NCBI GenBank assembly: GCA_023259635.1
Contig: JALRGX010000158.1
Coordinates: 1-39,338 of the forward strand
Direction: 5' to 3'
Source: Methylotenera sp.
GTDB lineage: Bacteria; Pseudomonadota; Gammaproteobacteria; Burkholderiales; Methylophilaceae
Length of the DNA stretch: 39,338 bases
Below the pieces are notes generated by a model. That model searched no databases. It saw nothing but the letters and a program-made list of their open reading frames with translations, and was not told the origin of the DNA. This document shows, one piece after another, positions 26,858-37,922 of this stretch. Every line of letters starts with the position of its first letter. The stretch's first letter is position 1. A program made the translations under genes and the position numbers.

Positions 26858-27469
26858 ATGGCATTGCCGATTCTATACTCCTATCGCCGCTGCCCTTATG
26901 CGATGCGGGCGCGCATGGCGTTGAGTTATGCGGGAATCTCTGTTGAAACCCGAGAAATTTCACTTAAGGAGAAACCTGCGCATCTGTTGCGAGTGTCAGC
27001 TAAAGGCACGGTGCCGGTGCTGGTGCTTCCTGACGGCAAAGTGATTGACCAAAGCCTGGATATTATGTACTGGGCATTGCAGCAGCATGATGTCGATGGT
27101 TGGCTCAATGCAGATCCAGAAGTGGCCGGGTTGCTAATCGCAGAAAATGATGGTGTGTTTAAACAGAGTCTGGATCGGTATAAATATGCAATTCGTTTCC
27201 CCGAGCATCCAGTTGAGCATTATAGAGCGCAAGGGGAAGTATTTCTGAGCAAATTAGAACAGCGCCTGCAACAAGATTCTTTTTTGTTAGGTAACACTAT
27301 TAGCCTGGCCGATATTGCAATTTTTCCATTCATACGTCAATTTGCAGCAGTGGATAGTAGCTGGTTTGAGTATACAAATTACATCAAGCTTCAATCCTGG
27401 CTGCAGCATCTGGTTAAGTCTGCGTTGTTTGAGCGGATAATGGTTAAGTACCCCGTCTATACAGCTTAA
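26858..27469 (+). CDS. Glutathione S-transferase family protein
   Basis: This protein of about 203 residues has an N-terminal thioredoxin fold containing YSYRRCPYAMRARMAL (Cys active-site motif CPYA, as in omega- or glutaredoxin-like GSTs). The glutathione-binding KGTVPVLVLPDG and QSLDIMYW segments follow, then an all-helical C-terminal domain with the N-capping box ISLADIAIFPF. I use the ATG at 26858; an in-frame TTG at 26846 is less likely. It follows pyrD by 21 nt, so it may be co-transcribed. The Cys at the active site suggests thiol-transferase or deglutathionylase chemistry rather than conjugation. Confidence 0.88.
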   Translation: MALPILYSYRRCPYAMRARMALSYAGISVETREISLKEKPAHLLRVSAKGTVPVLVLPDGKVIDQSLDIMYWALQQHDVDGWLNADPEVAGLLIAENDGVFKQSLDRYKYAIRFPEHPVEHYRAQGEVFLSKLEQRLQQDSFLLGNTISLADIAIFPFIRQFAAVDSSWFEYTNYIKLQSWLQHLVKSALFERIMVKYPVYTA

Positions 27470-27506
27470 ACGTATAGGCGCTTTTAATCGTGATGCAGTA
27501 TTACGT

Positions 27507-28163
27507 CTATTCCGACTCTATTTTCCAGCTGGGTAGGCGCCAGACAAGATAGATGGCAGCTATTCTGAATATGAAGATTAAACCGGCGGGGATGAAAATA
27601 CAGAGCCATTGTGGTATCTGGAATTCATTGAATGCTACGACCAGCAGGCTGCCGGCAAATGCAATCACCGCATATGGCTGATGGTCGTTGAAGGCTTTGG
27701 GGATTTCGTTGCATAAGATATCACGCAATACTCCCCCGAAAACCGCTGTCATGACGCCCATCAGTGCGCAGATAATCACGGGCATTTGCAGCATCAGTGC
27801 AGTCTGGGTGCCCAATGCAGCGTACAGCCCTAAACCAAGCGCATCAGGAATCAGGATCGCTCGTTCTGTCAGCTGGATATGTCTGCTGCGCATAAATATC
27901 ATTGCGAACAGGCAGAGAAACAGCATGAGCCAGAGCCAATGTGAGTGATCAACCCAAAAGAACGGACGCCTATCAAGCAGTATGTCACGCAGGGTACCAC
28001 CGCCAAAAGCCGCGACGCCAGTTACGACAAACACGCCGAATGCATCCAGTTTTTTTCTCGCCCCAGCGATTAAACCAGAAAGGGCAAAAGCAAGGGTGGC
28101 GCAGACCTCAATGGGCACCTGAAATGTTGAAGCGGTTACTGAGGTCATAGGCACATACTCCAT
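27507..28163 (-). CDS. TRIC-family (UPF0126/YadS) membrane protein
   Basis: This 218-residue protein has about seven membrane helices arranged as two UPF0126 repeats. Each contains a glycine-rich kink: VAAFGGGTLRDILLDRRPFFW and MTAVFGGVLRDILCNEIP. Bacterial TRIC proteins are trimeric cation (K+) channels; other transport roles have been suggested for some relatives. The ATG at 28148 (MTSVTASTF) has GGAG at a better distance than the one at 28163, so the true product may be 213 residues. It is 61 nt downstream of clpA on the same strand and converges with the GST gene. Confidence 0.9.
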   Translation of the reverse strand: MEYVPMTSVTASTFQVPIEVCATLAFALSGLIAGARKKLDAFGVFVVTGVAAFGGGTLRDILLDRRPFFWVDHSHWLWLMLFLCLFAMIFMRSRHIQLTERAILIPDALGLGLYAALGTQTALMLQMPVIICALMGVMTAVFGGVLRDILCNEIPKAFNDHQPYAVIAFAGSLLVVAFNEFQIPQWLCIFIPAGLIFIFRIAAIYLVWRLPSWKIESE

Positions 28164-28224
28164 TCCATGGAATGAGTGAAACCCAGGTTTGATAATCTAC
28201 GCCTAAGAAAAATCAGACGTTGCT

Positions 28225-30504
28225 TTAATCTGCCGTTGCTACTGTACCGATATTTTCGCTCGATGCATTTGATGAGAATACGAGTTTAACTTCGTCTTTA
28301 TCATCAAGATCAACATGTACACTGCCGCCGCTGGCTAATCTACCGAATAACAGTTCATCAGCCAATGCCTTGCGTATGGTGTCCTGGATCAATCTTGCCA
28401 TCGGACGTGCGCCCATGTGCGGATCAAAGCCCTTCTTGCCAAGATAAGCTTTTAACTTATCACTGAAGGTTGCTTCGACTTTCTTCTCATGCAACTGGTC
28501 TTCCAGCTGAATCAGGAATTTATCAACGACACGGAGGATAATGTCCGGTGATAACGCAGAGAATGAAACGATTGCATCCAGACGGTTACGGAATTCAGGT
28601 GAGAATAAGCGTTTGATGTCCGCCTGCTCATCGCCGGCCTGTTTCGAGGCGGTAAAGCCCATGCTGGATTTAGACAGGCTTTCAGCGCCGGCATTGGTGG
28701 TCATGATGATAGTGACGTTTCTGAAATCAGCTTTGCGCCCGTTATTGTCTGTGAGCGTACCATTATCCATCACCTGCAGCAGGATATTGAAGATATCCGG
28801 GTGCGCTTTTTCAATTTCATCCAGCAGTAATACGCAGTAAGGATGTTTGGTGATGGCCTCGGTCATCAGGCCGCCCTGTTCAAAGCCTACATAGCCAGGA
28901 GGCGCACCAATCAAGCGTGACACGGCATGGCGTTCCATGTATTCACTCATGTCAAAGCGAATCAGTTCAATGCCCATAATATAAGCCAATTGTTTTGCTA
29001 CTTCAGTTTTGCCGACACCGGTCGGGCCGCTGAACAGGAAGCTGCCGATTGGCTTGTTGTTCTGCCCCAGTCCGCTGCGTGCCATTTTTACGGCGGAAGA
29101 CAAGGCTTCGATCGCTTTGTCCTGACCAAATACGACAGCTTTTAAATCACGTTCTAATGTTTTAAGTGCATTACGGTCATCGCTGGAGATGTTTTTCGGC
29201 GGGATACGTGCAATCTTGGCAATAATGTCTTCAATCTCTTTGTTGCCAATTACTTTTTTCTGCCTGGATTTTGGCAATATGCGCTGGGCTGCACCAGCCT
29301 CATCAATCACATCAATAGCTTTGTCTGGCAGGTGGCGGTCGTTAATATATTTAGCTGAAAGCTCCGCAGCGGTAGTAAGTGCATTCGCTGTGTATTTCAC
29401 ACTGTGATGTGATTCAAAACGTGATTTAAGTCCTTTCAGTATTTCTATCGTTTCGGCAACACTAGGCTCAACGACGTCTATTTTCTGGAAGCGGCGTGAC
29501 AATGCATGATCTTTTTCAAAGATGCCGCGGTACTCCTGGTAGGTAGTCGCGCCTATGCAGCGGAGTGAACCATTTGAAAGGGCTGGTTTTAGCAGGTTGC
29601 TGGCGTCCAGAGTGCCACCGCTGGCAGAACCCGCACCAATCAGCGTGTGGATTTCATCGATAAAGAGAATTGTATCCGGTTTTTCTTCCAGCTGTTTCAT
29701 CACAGCTTTCAGGCGCTGCTCAAAATCGCCACGGTATTTAGTGCCTGCGAGTAGGGCGCCCATGTCGAGTGAGTAAACCACTGCATTGGCAAGTACATCC
29801 GGTATATCTTTCTCAACAATACGGCGTGCCAAACCTTCGGCAATTGCTGTTTTGCCTACGCCTGCTTCACCTACCAGCAATGGGTTATTCTTACGGCGGC
29901 GGCATAATGTCTGCACAACACGCTCAAGCTCAGATGCGCGGCCAATGAGCGGGTCAATTTTCCCTGCGGCTACCTGAGCGTTCAGGTTGATTGTGTAGCT
30001 TTCCAGAGCGCCGCTCGGGGCAGCTTCTACATCAGCCTCAGTTTCACCGCCCTCAGGTTTTGCCGTCTCGCCTACCTTTGAAACGCCATGGGAAATGTAA
30101 TTCACTACATCCAGACGGGTGACGCCCTGTTGATGCAGGAAAAAAACAGCATGTGAATCTTTTTCGCCATAAATCGCGACAAGAATATTGGCACCGGTAA
30201 CCTCTTTTTTGCCGGATGATTGCACATGCAGCATGGCGCGCTGAATCACACGCTGAAAGCCTAGCGTAGGCTGCGTATCTACTTCATCCTGGCCTATAAC
30301 GGTTGGCGTGTGTTCTTCAATGTATTGACTCAGCTCGGTACGCAGTACTTCCAGTTTTGCACCGCATGCGCGCAAGACTTCAGCTGCTGTAGGGTTGTCG
30401 ATCATGGCGAGCAGCAAATGCTCAACCGTGATGAGCTCATGGCGCTTCTGCCTCGCATCCATAAAGGCCATATGCAAACTTACTTCTAATTCTTGCGCTA
30501 TCAT
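28225..30504 (-). CDS. clpA: ClpA, ATPase subunit of the ClpAP protease
   Basis: This 759-residue AAA+ unfoldase feeds substrates to ClpP. It has an N-domain (about 1-140), then D1 (Walker [10 protein letters not shown], Walker B ILFIDEIH) and D2 (Walker [10 protein letters not shown], Walker [13 protein letters not shown]), with the sensor/arginine segments in [11 protein letters not shown] set the start at the ATG at 30504 ([14 protein letters not shown]), which has AGGTAA upstream and matches the known family start and length; the longer frame would overlap clpS. It follows clpS by 25 nt. clpP is not in this window. Confidence 0.98.
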   Translation of the reverse strand: MIAQELEVSLHMAFMDARQKRHELITVEHLLLAMIDNPTAAEVLRACGAKLEVLRTELSQYIEEHTPTVIGQDEVDTQPTLGFQRVIQRAMLHVQSSGKKEVTGANILVAIYGEKDSHAVFFLHQQGVTRLDVVNYISHGVSKVGETAKPEGGETEADVEAAPSGALESYTINLNAQVAAGKIDPLIGRASELERVVQTLCRRRKNNPLLVGEAGVGKTAIAEGLARRIVEKDIPDVLANAVVYSLDMGALLAGTKYRGDFEQRLKAVMKQLEEKPDTILFIDEIHTLIGAGSASGGTLDASNLLKPALSNGSLRCIGATTYQEYRGIFEKDHALSRRFQKIDVVEPSVAETIEILKGLKSRFESHHSVKYTANALTTAAELSAKYINDRHLPDKAIDVIDEAGAAQRILPKSRQKKVIGNKEIEDIIAKIARIPPKNISSDDRNALKTLERDLKAVVFGQDKAIEALSSAVKMARSGLGQNNKPIGSFLFSGPTGVGKTEVAKQLAYIMGIELIRFDMSEYMERHAVSRLIGAPPGYVGFEQGGLMTEAITKHPYCVLLLDEIEKAHPDIFNILLQVMDNGTLTDNNGRKADFRNVTIIMTTNAGAESLSKSSMGFTASKQAGDEQADIKRLFSPEFRNRLDAIVSFSALSPDIILRVVDKFLIQLEDQLHEKKVEATFSDKLKAYLGKKGFDPHMGARPMARLIQDTIRKALADELLFGRLASGGSVHVDLDDKDEVKLVFSSNASSENIGTVATAD

Positions 30505-30529
30505 TTTGTTACCTGACTTTCTCTTGGAT

Positions 30530-30841
30530 TTATACCATTTCAATAATGCATTGCAGGGGATGTTGCGCTTCCCTTGCGTGGTTCATTACCTGACTCATTT
30601 TCGTTTCTGCAATATCTTGCGGGTAAATACCGCAGACCCCAACACCTTCAATATGCACTTTGAGCATAATTTGTGTGGCTTGTTCACGGCTTTTATTAAA
30701 AAAACGTTCAATAGTTTCAACCACGAATTCCATTGGGGTGAAATCGTCATTTAATAACAATACTTTAAACATGGGGGGCAGTTTGGGTTTTGCAACCTCA
30801 GGCTTAAGTACGGTATTACTTTCATGAGCAGGATTAGCCAT
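30530..30841 (-). CDS. clpS: ClpS, ClpA adaptor for N-degron substrates
   Basis: This 103-residue adaptor has the conserved core [20 protein letters not shown], followed by [19 protein letters not shown]. It binds the ClpA N-domain and presents proteins with destabilising N-terminal residues. The N-terminal 20 residues are the usual flexible extension. The Asn-Asp-Asp and the hydrophobic pocket residues are present. The clpS-clpA order is standard. No clear Shine-Dalgarno is seen. Confidence 0.97.
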   Translation of the reverse strand: MANPAHESNTVLKPEVAKPKLPPMFKVLLLNDDFTPMEFVVETIERFFNKSREQATQIMLKVHIEGVGVCGIYPQDIAETKMSQVMNHAREAQHPLQCIIEMV

Positions 30842-31020
30842 AATTAAAATTTATTTTTGTTGAATCTATTTTGAGCTAAATAGCAAAAAATTCAAGATTA
30901 ATTTAGGGGAGCTTCCATAAATACATTCCTTTGGAACATATATTCTACGGAAACGTTCATTACGGATGTATTGCACCCAAACTCTGTATTTAGAGAAATG
31001 TCTTTAGGTGTGAAATAGTA

Positions 31021-32292
31021 TCAAGGGAATATTTTGACGCTTTTTACAATTCTGTCTTGCGTTTGAATGATTTCAAGTCGGTGCGTACCAATTTTGAAAC
31101 TGGTATTGGGCTCCGGAATGTCTTCAAAATGCTCCAGTATTAATCCATTGAGCGTGCGTGGGCCATCCAGGGGTAAGCTCAGGTTTAATTTCTTATTGAG
31201 ATCGCGCAAGGAACTGCTGCCATCTACAAACCAGCCACCGTCTTCTTCCTTGTGGTAACTACCGGCGCGGGAGGGAGATTGTGTAGTGAAGTCGCCTATG
31301 ACCTCTTCCAGGATGTCCTCCAGGGTAACCAGGCCTTTAAATTCACCATACTCGTCAACAACTAGCGCGACACGTTGCTGTTTTTCCTGAAATTGCTGGA
31401 TTTGTGTAAAAAGCGGTGTGCCTGAAGGAATGAAATAAGGCTCTGAAATCACTTCAAGCAGTGCATCTTTATCAAGTTCATCTCCGTGCAAATGTTCACG
31501 CAGGTGGCTAATTACGTTACGTACATGCAGTATGCCGATAATTTCCTCATGTTCGCCCTGGCGTACCGGCAGCCTAGTGTGCGGGCTGTTGGAAATGTGT
31601 TTTAGTATGTCTTCAATCGGCAGGTCAAAATTGATACTTTCAACCATGGTATGCGCAGTCATGACATCATCTACCGTGATCTTCTCCAGTTCGAACAAGT
31701 TGAGCAGGATTGCGCGATGCTTCTGTGGCATAAAATGCCCGGCATCGGTCACAATGCTGCGCAGCTCTTCCATAGTGAGTGATTGTGTTGTCTGCTCAAA
31801 ATTGATTCTCACGCGCAATAACCGTAACAGGGCACCTACAAACAGATTTATAAACCATACTGCAGGATATAAAACCTTAAGTAACGGATAGAGTATATAA
31901 CTACAGAATATGCCCAGTTTTTCCGGATGGGCGGCAGCGATTACTTTAGGCGAGATCTCGCTGAATACCAGAATGGCGAATGTTACAGCTAGTGTGCCGG
32001 ACATCAGTATCCATTGCCCCTCACCAAACAGTTCTACAATGATCACGGTGACGAGTGTGGCTGAAGCTGCATTTGCGAAGTTATTACAAAGCAGGATGAC
32101 ACTGAGCAGTTTATCGGTTTTAGCAAGCAATGCACTGGCCAGGCGTGCGCCGCGATGGCCTTCTTTAACTAAATGGCGCAATCGGTAGCGGTTGAGCGAC
32201 ATCAGGCTGGTTTCGGCAATTGAGAAGAAACCTGAAATAAGCAGCAGTAGGGCAAGGCCGCCTAATTGCCATGAAATAGGAATATTATCCAA
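31021..32292 (-). CDS. CNNM/CBS-domain transporter (CorB/CorC, HlyC family)
   Basis: This 423-residue protein has an N-terminal DUF21/CNNM membrane domain with about four helices (about 5-190), marked by SGFFSIAETSLMSLNRYRLRHL. A CBS pair (about 205-330; MTAHTMVESINFDLPIEDIL and VALVVDEYGEFKGLVTLEDILEEVIGD) and the C-terminal CorC_HlyC domain (about 345-423) follow. Relatives are Mg2+/Co2+ efflux or Mg2+ transport proteins, sometimes Na+-coupled. The start is TTG (32290-32292) with no visible Shine-Dalgarno; the N-terminal sequence MDNIPISWQLGGLALLLLIS fits the family, so I keep it. It lies 179 nt upstream of clpS. Confidence 0.88.
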   Translation of the reverse strand: MDNIPISWQLGGLALLLLISGFFSIAETSLMSLNRYRLRHLVKEGHRGARLASALLAKTDKLLSVILLCNNFANAASATLVTVIIVELFGEGQWILMSGTLAVTFAILVFSEISPKVIAAAHPEKLGIFCSYILYPLLKVLYPAVWFINLFVGALLRLLRVRINFEQTTQSLTMEELRSIVTDAGHFMPQKHRAILLNLFELEKITVDDVMTAHTMVESINFDLPIEDILKHISNSPHTRLPVRQGEHEEIIGILHVRNVISHLREHLHGDELDKDALLEVISEPYFIPSGTPLFTQIQQFQEKQQRVALVVDEYGEFKGLVTLEDILEEVIGDFTTQSPSRAGSYHKEEDGGWFVDGSSSLRDLNKKLNLSLPLDGPRTLNGLILEHFEDIPEPNTSFKIGTHRLEIIQTQDRIVKSVKIFP

Positions 32293-32361
32293 GGGGTGTG
32301 GTTAAGCTGTTGATGAAGTTAAGAGTTTATACGTGAGGGATGATGCAAGGCAAGTAAGGTT

Positions 32362-32397
32362 AATCACTTACTGTGGTTTTCAACACAGCAAGTGATT
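32362..32397 (-). terminator. Hairpin downstream of secF
   Basis: A stem of 14 bp with one G-T wobble (32362-32375 with 32384-32397, 8-nt loop) begins 15 nt after the secF stop. No T tract follows on the minus strand, so it may protect the 3' end or need Rho rather than act as a classical terminator. Confidence 0.45.
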
Positions 32398-32412
32398 GTT
32401 GGGTATATGCCT

Positions 32413-33378
32413 TCAGGCAAATTCTGAGGGGTCAGGCTCGATTACTTTTTCTTTGCTCTCGCCCTCTTTCTTTTCGGTGTTACCAATCAGGTTGGCGCGG
32501 TTAACGCCCAGCCACATAGCGATCGGGCTGGCAACCAGTACGGAAGAGTAGATACCGAACAAAATACCGATGGTTAGTGCAAGGGCAAAGTTATGCAGTA
32601 CTTCGCCACCGAACAGCAGCATTGAGCCTACCATTGTTTGCGTCATCATGTGCGTGATAATGGTGCGGGACATTGTACGGGTAATTGCATTGTCAATGAC
32701 CTGTGTTACGGTTGCTTTACGCATCTTGCGGAAGTTCTCGCGCACCCGGTCAAACACAACTACAGACTCATTCACTGAGTAACCCAGAACAGCAAGTACC
32801 GCGGCGAGTACGGTCAGGTTGAATTCCCATTGGAAGAATGCAAAAAAGCCCAGGATGATCACTACGTCATGCATGTTGGCGATAATTGCAGCAACCGCAA
32901 AACGCCATTCAAAGCGCAGCCACAGGTAAAGCATAATGCCAATACATACAAAAAACAGGGCCAGGCCGCCGTTCTCATAAAGTTCGTCACCTACTTGGGC
33001 CCCAACTGATTCTACGCGACGTACTTCCGCATTTGCATCCGCAGCCACCAGCGCTTGTTTTACCTGCTCGGATAATTGCGACACAGAAAGTTCAGGTTTT
33101 ACCGGCAGGCGGATTAATACATCACGGCTGGAACCGAAATTTTGAACCGTAGCTTCTTTCAGGCCTATGCTGTCAACCGCCTTACGCACGCTTTCCAGAT
33201 TTGCGGCTTGCGGATAGTTGACTTCCATCACGGTGCCACCTGTGAAGTCCACGCCGAAATTTAGACCGCGTGTGGCTAAAAAGAAAACCGCCAGTATGAA
33301 TGTCAACAATGAGATGGTCGTGGTAATGCGGCCATAACTCATAAACGGGATGTCTTTTTTGATTCTGAATAATTCCAT
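32413..33378 (-). CDS. secF: Protein translocase subunit SecF
   Basis: This 321-residue membrane protein has six helices and a periplasmic P1 loop (about 35-130). Hallmarks are GVDFTGGTVMEV near the first loop and GYSVNESVVVFDRVREN in the fourth/fifth helix region. SecDF uses the proton gradient to pull translocating proteins from SecYEG on the periplasmic side. It lies 30 nt after secD; the C-terminal tail is charged (Lys/Glu-rich). Confidence 0.98.
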   Translation of the reverse strand: MELFRIKKDIPFMSYGRITTTISLLTFILAVFFLATRGLNFGVDFTGGTVMEVNYPQAANLESVRKAVDSIGLKEATVQNFGSSRDVLIRLPVKPELSVSQLSEQVKQALVAADANAEVRRVESVGAQVGDELYENGGLALFFVCIGIMLYLWLRFEWRFAVAAIIANMHDVVIILGFFAFFQWEFNLTVLAAVLAVLGYSVNESVVVFDRVRENFRKMRKATVTQVIDNAITRTMSRTIITHMMTQTMVGSMLLFGGEVLHNFALALTIGILFGIYSSVLVASPIAMWLGVNRANLIGNTEKKEGESKEKVIEPDPSEFA

Positions 33379-33408
33379 AATTTTTACTCTGGTATTCTGT
33401 ATTTAAGA

Positions 33409-35256
33409 TTAGGCTTTATAAATCTGGCCGATTGAGATTTTGGTCAGTTTTTTACGACGGTAGCCATAAATAGCATTCACAAGTGCGCGTGATACAACAA
33501 CAGCACTGAACATCGAGGTTAATATCCCCAGTACGTGTACAACCGCAAAACCTTTGATCGGACCAGTACCAAACATGAATAGCGCTAAACCTGCAATCAT
33601 GGTGGTGATGTTGGAGTCCAGGATCGTATCGAATGCACGGTCATAACCGGCATGGATACTTGCCTGTGGTGTATTTCCGTTGCGCATCTCTTCACGTACG
33701 CGTTCGTTGATCAGTACGTTGGCATCAATCGCCATACCTAGTGCCAGCGCAATCGCAGCTAAACCCGGTAAAGTGAGTGTTGCTTGCAGCATGGATAAAA
33801 TAGCCACCAAAAGTAGCAGGTTGGTAGCCAGCGCAATGACAGATACGGTGCCGAATACCACGTAGTAAATGATCATCATCACTGCAATGGCTGCAAAACC
33901 CCATAATGTAGAATGAACACCGCGATTGATATTCTCTACACCCATGCTTGGGCCTACGGTACGCTCTTCAACAATGTCCATAGGTGCAGCCAGTGCACCG
34001 GCTCGTAGCAGCAGTGAAATGTCGGTAGCCTCTTGTGTGTTGGCCATGCCGGAAATTTGCACACGGCCGCCGCCGATTTCTTCATTAATCACAGGTGCAG
34101 TGATGACTTCAGTATTGCCTTTTTCGATCAGCAATATTGCCATGCGTTTGCCTACGTTTTCACGTGTAACTTGTTGGAATACACGTGCACCGCGGCCATC
34201 AAGTGTTACGTTAACTACAGACTGGCCGGTTTGGCTGTTAATGCCTGGACCTGCATCAGTGATGTAATCACCGGTCAGTACCACGTTCTTTTTCACTAAA
34301 ATCGGACGGCCTTCACGGTCCTTGAATACTTCATCACCAACAGGTGCCTGACCTTTGTCGGCTTTTTCAAGCGTAGCGTAGTCGGATTTTTCTTCATCAA
34401 CCAGACGTATTTCCAAGGTCGCGGTGCGCCCCAGGATTTCTTTTGCCTTGGCGGTATCCTGTACGCCTGGCAGTTGAACTACAACGCGGTCAATGCCTTG
34501 TTGTTGAATGATCGGTTCGGCTACACCTAATTCATTAATACGATTATGCAGGGTTTGAATGTTCTGTTTCAGTGCGAAATCCTGAATACGTTTTTGTTCA
34601 ACGGCATTCAAAGAAGCAATCAGCAGTTTGTATTCACCATTGGCTGACTCTTTAAGTGTCAGGTTCGGATATTCCTTGCTGAGGATCAGCCTGGCTTTTT
34701 CGAGTTCAGTCGTGTTGGTGAAGCGAATTTGTACCGCCTGCCCTTCACGGCTAACGCCGGCGTAGGAGATACGCTCTTTACGCAATGCGGTTCTGAAATC
34801 GCCGATGAAACGCTCGGCTGCTTTGTCCAGCGCAGCTTTCATATCAACTTGCAGCAGGAAATGTACGCCGCCGCGTAAGTCCAGGCCCAGGTACATCGGT
34901 TTGGCGCCCAGGCTGCGCAGCCAGTCAGGTGAGCGGGATAGTAAATTAAGGGCAACAGTGTAATCGCTGCCTAGATTTGCCTGCAGAATATCTTTTGCCT
35001 TGATTTGCGTGTCGGTGTCTTTAAAGCGTGCTTTAACCCCGCGGGCATCCAGATAGATGCCATCGAACTGGATCGCTTCTTTTTTGAAAATATCTTCAAC
35101 CTGGCCCAGTAATGCCGGATCAAGTTTGGTTGTGCTCTTGGCCGGAGTAATCTGCACTGCCGGAGATTCGCCAAAGAAGTTTGGAATCGTGTAAATAAAG
35201 CCAATCAAAATTACGATGGCAATAAAAATGTTTTTCCACATTGGGTAGCGGTTCAT
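33409..35256 (-). CDS. secD: Protein translocase subunit SecD
   Basis: This 615-residue SecD has a first membrane helix (about 8-25), a large periplasmic region (about 30-445) and five C-terminal helices. Hallmarks are LGLDLRGGVHFLLQVD, LGVAEPIIQQQG, the P1-head segment, and ALGMAIDANVLINERVREE, which contains the conserved Asp needed for proton use. It is 30 nt upstream of secF and 89 nt downstream of yajC, with a strong hairpin in that gap. Confidence 0.98.
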   Translation of the reverse strand: MNRYPMWKNIFIAIVILIGFIYTIPNFFGESPAVQITPAKSTTKLDPALLGQVEDIFKKEAIQFDGIYLDARGVKARFKDTDTQIKAKDILQANLGSDYTVALNLLSRSPDWLRSLGAKPMYLGLDLRGGVHFLLQVDMKAALDKAAERFIGDFRTALRKERISYAGVSREGQAVQIRFTNTTELEKARLILSKEYPNLTLKESANGEYKLLIASLNAVEQKRIQDFALKQNIQTLHNRINELGVAEPIIQQQGIDRVVVQLPGVQDTAKAKEILGRTATLEIRLVDEEKSDYATLEKADKGQAPVGDEVFKDREGRPILVKKNVVLTGDYITDAGPGINSQTGQSVVNVTLDGRGARVFQQVTRENVGKRMAILLIEKGNTEVITAPVINEEIGGGRVQISGMANTQEATDISLLLRAGALAAPMDIVEERTVGPSMGVENINRGVHSTLWGFAAIAVMMIIYYVVFGTVSVIALATNLLLLVAILSMLQATLTLPGLAAIALALGMAIDANVLINERVREEMRNGNTPQASIHAGYDRAFDTILDSNITTMIAGLALFMFGTGPIKGFAVVHVLGILTSMFSAVVVSRALVNAIYGYRRKKLTKISIGQIYKA

Positions 35257-35307
35257 AGTCAGGCTCTAGTCAATTCGTTGCAGTTTTAATACGGATTTGA
35301 AATAAAT

Positions 35308-35337
35308 ACGGCTAAATTTAACTTTAAATTTAGCCGT
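35308..35337 (-). terminator. Perfect hairpin between yajC and secD, terminator or attenuator
   Basis: A 14-bp perfect inverted repeat (35308-35321 with 35324-35337) starts 8 nt after the yajC stop. On the minus strand it is followed by ATTTATTTC, a moderately T-rich tract. It could end part of the tgt-yajC transcripts before secD. Confidence 0.6.
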
Positions 35338-35345
35338 GAGTATTT

Positions 35346-35660
35346 TTAGATGCTTTTGATGGTGCCTTTTGGCAGGGCACTCTGGATAGCGTGTTTTTGT
35401 ACAGTAATTTCAGTTTCCGGGGCGATTTCAAGTACTACAAATGCCTCTGTTACTTTACTCACTCTGCCGACGATGCCGCCGGATGTAACTACCTCGTCAC
35501 CTTTTTGCAAGGCGGCAATCATGTTGCGTTGTTCTTTCGCCTGCTTCATTTGCGGACGAATAATCATGAAGAAGAATAAAACAAAAATTACGATCAGCGG
35601 CAAAAAGCTTGCGAAATCAGTTGTTGCTGCTGTTGCTGCATAAGCATTTGAAATAAACAC
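35346..35660 (-). CDS. yajC: Preprotein translocase accessory subunit YajC
   Basis: This 104-residue protein has a single membrane helix (about 17-36, FLPLIVIFVLFFFMIIRPQ) followed by a cytoplasmic domain with KGDEVVTSGGIVGRV, the YajC signature. It associates with SecDF and the holotranslocon. The start is GTG at 35660, with AAGAGAG upstream. It lies between tgt and secD, the standard order. Confidence 0.97.
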   Translation of the reverse strand: MFISNAYAATAATTDFASFLPLIVIFVLFFFMIIRPQMKQAKEQRNMIAALQKGDEVVTSGGIVGRVSKVTEAFVVLEIAPETEITVQKHAIQSALPKGTIKSI

Positions 35661-35776
35661 GATATAACTCTCTTAAAATAAACAAAAACTTTAGGGTGCT
35701 TCTATAAAAATCAGCTTCAAATTCTAGCACATAGTTCAAGACGATTGCAGGATACTGTAAATCAGCCCCATGAAGA

Positions 35777-37131
<1,355 letters not shown>

Positions 37132-37791
37132 ATGAACAAAAAAATTATAGTAAGTGCTATGACAGCGACTTTTATATTTAGTGGCTGCGCTAATATGACA
37201 GAGACCCAGCAGGGCACCGCTAAAGGCGCAGCAATTGGTGCAGGTGCCGGTGCTGTCGTGGGCGCGGTTGCCGGTGGCGGCAAGGGCGCTGTGATTGGTG
37301 CGGCGGTAGGTGCTGCAGCCGGTGGTGTGGCTGGTAATATTTGGTCCAAACGCATGCAGGAACAAAAAGCACAAATGGAGCAGGCTACAGCAGGTACTGG
37401 TGTTGCAGTGACACAAACTGCGGATAACCAGTTGAAACTGGATATTCCTAGCGATATTTCATTTGATATTGGTCGCGCAGATGTTAGGCAGAATTTCAGG
37501 CCTATTCTTGATACCTTTGCCAAAAGCCTGTTAAGTAATCCTGCGACTACCGTAACAATTATCGGTCATACAGACAGCTCCGGGACGGATGCGATTAATA
37601 ACCCGTTATCAGTAAACCGTGCTGCAAGTGTCCGCGACTATTTGGTAGCAAAGGGAGTCGCCTCCAGCCGTATTGGTATAGATGGCAAAGGTTCTCACGA
37701 ACCGATTGCACCGAATGACACTGTCGCCAACCGGGCTAAAAATCGCCGTGTAGAAATTTTTGTAGCGGAACCGGCACCAGCCGCACATTAA
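37132..37791 (+). CDS. OmpA-family peptidoglycan-binding lipoprotein (YiaD-like)
   Basis: This protein of about 219 residues has a lipoprotein signal ending in FSGC (lipid Cys near residue 17), followed by a glycine-zipper membrane-like stretch (about 31-72, repeated GAAIGAGAGAVVGA-type pattern). The C-terminal OmpA domain (about 105-212) contains IIGHTDSSGTDAINNPLSVNRA and NRRVEIFV, the residues that grip diaminopimelate in peptidoglycan. I start at the ATG at 37132 because AGGAG lies 7 nt upstream; an in-frame ATG at 37084 would bury the signal peptide. It probably tethers outer membrane and cell wall. Confidence 0.92.
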   Translation: MNKKIIVSAMTATFIFSGCANMTETQQGTAKGAAIGAGAGAVVGAVAGGGKGAVIGAAVGAAAGGVAGNIWSKRMQEQKAQMEQATAGTGVAVTQTADNQLKLDIPSDISFDIGRADVRQNFRPILDTFAKSLLSNPATTVTIIGHTDSSGTDAINNPLSVNRAASVRDYLVAKGVASSRIGIDGKGSHEPIAPNDTVANRAKNRRVEIFVAEPAPAAH

Positions 37792-37809
37792 ATTAATTCA
37801 AAGTAATTT

Positions 37810-37851
37810 GCCAACAAAAAAACCGACATTAATGTCGGTTTTTTTGTTGGC
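37810..37851. terminator. 42-bp perfect palindromic terminator
   Basis: Two 21-nt arms (37810-37830 and 37831-37851) are perfect reverse complements. The centre is a GC-rich CCGACATT core, flanked by A7 and T7 tracts and an outer GCCAAC/GTTGGC clamp. It lies 19 nt after the lipoprotein stop and separates it from pssA; it would work in both directions. Confidence 0.92.
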
Positions 37852-37864
37852 AGGATACAATTTC

Positions 37865-37894
37865 TTCACTCCGCGATTATTCATGATTTATACT
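37865..37894 (+). promoter_or_regulatory. Putative promoter of pssA
   Basis: TTCACT (37865-37870) and TATACT (37889-37894) are 18 bp apart, predicting a short leader of about 20 nt before the pssA ATG. Confidence 0.4.
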
Positions 37895-37922
37895 TAGCAC
37901 ATACAAACTGTATGGTATTGCT

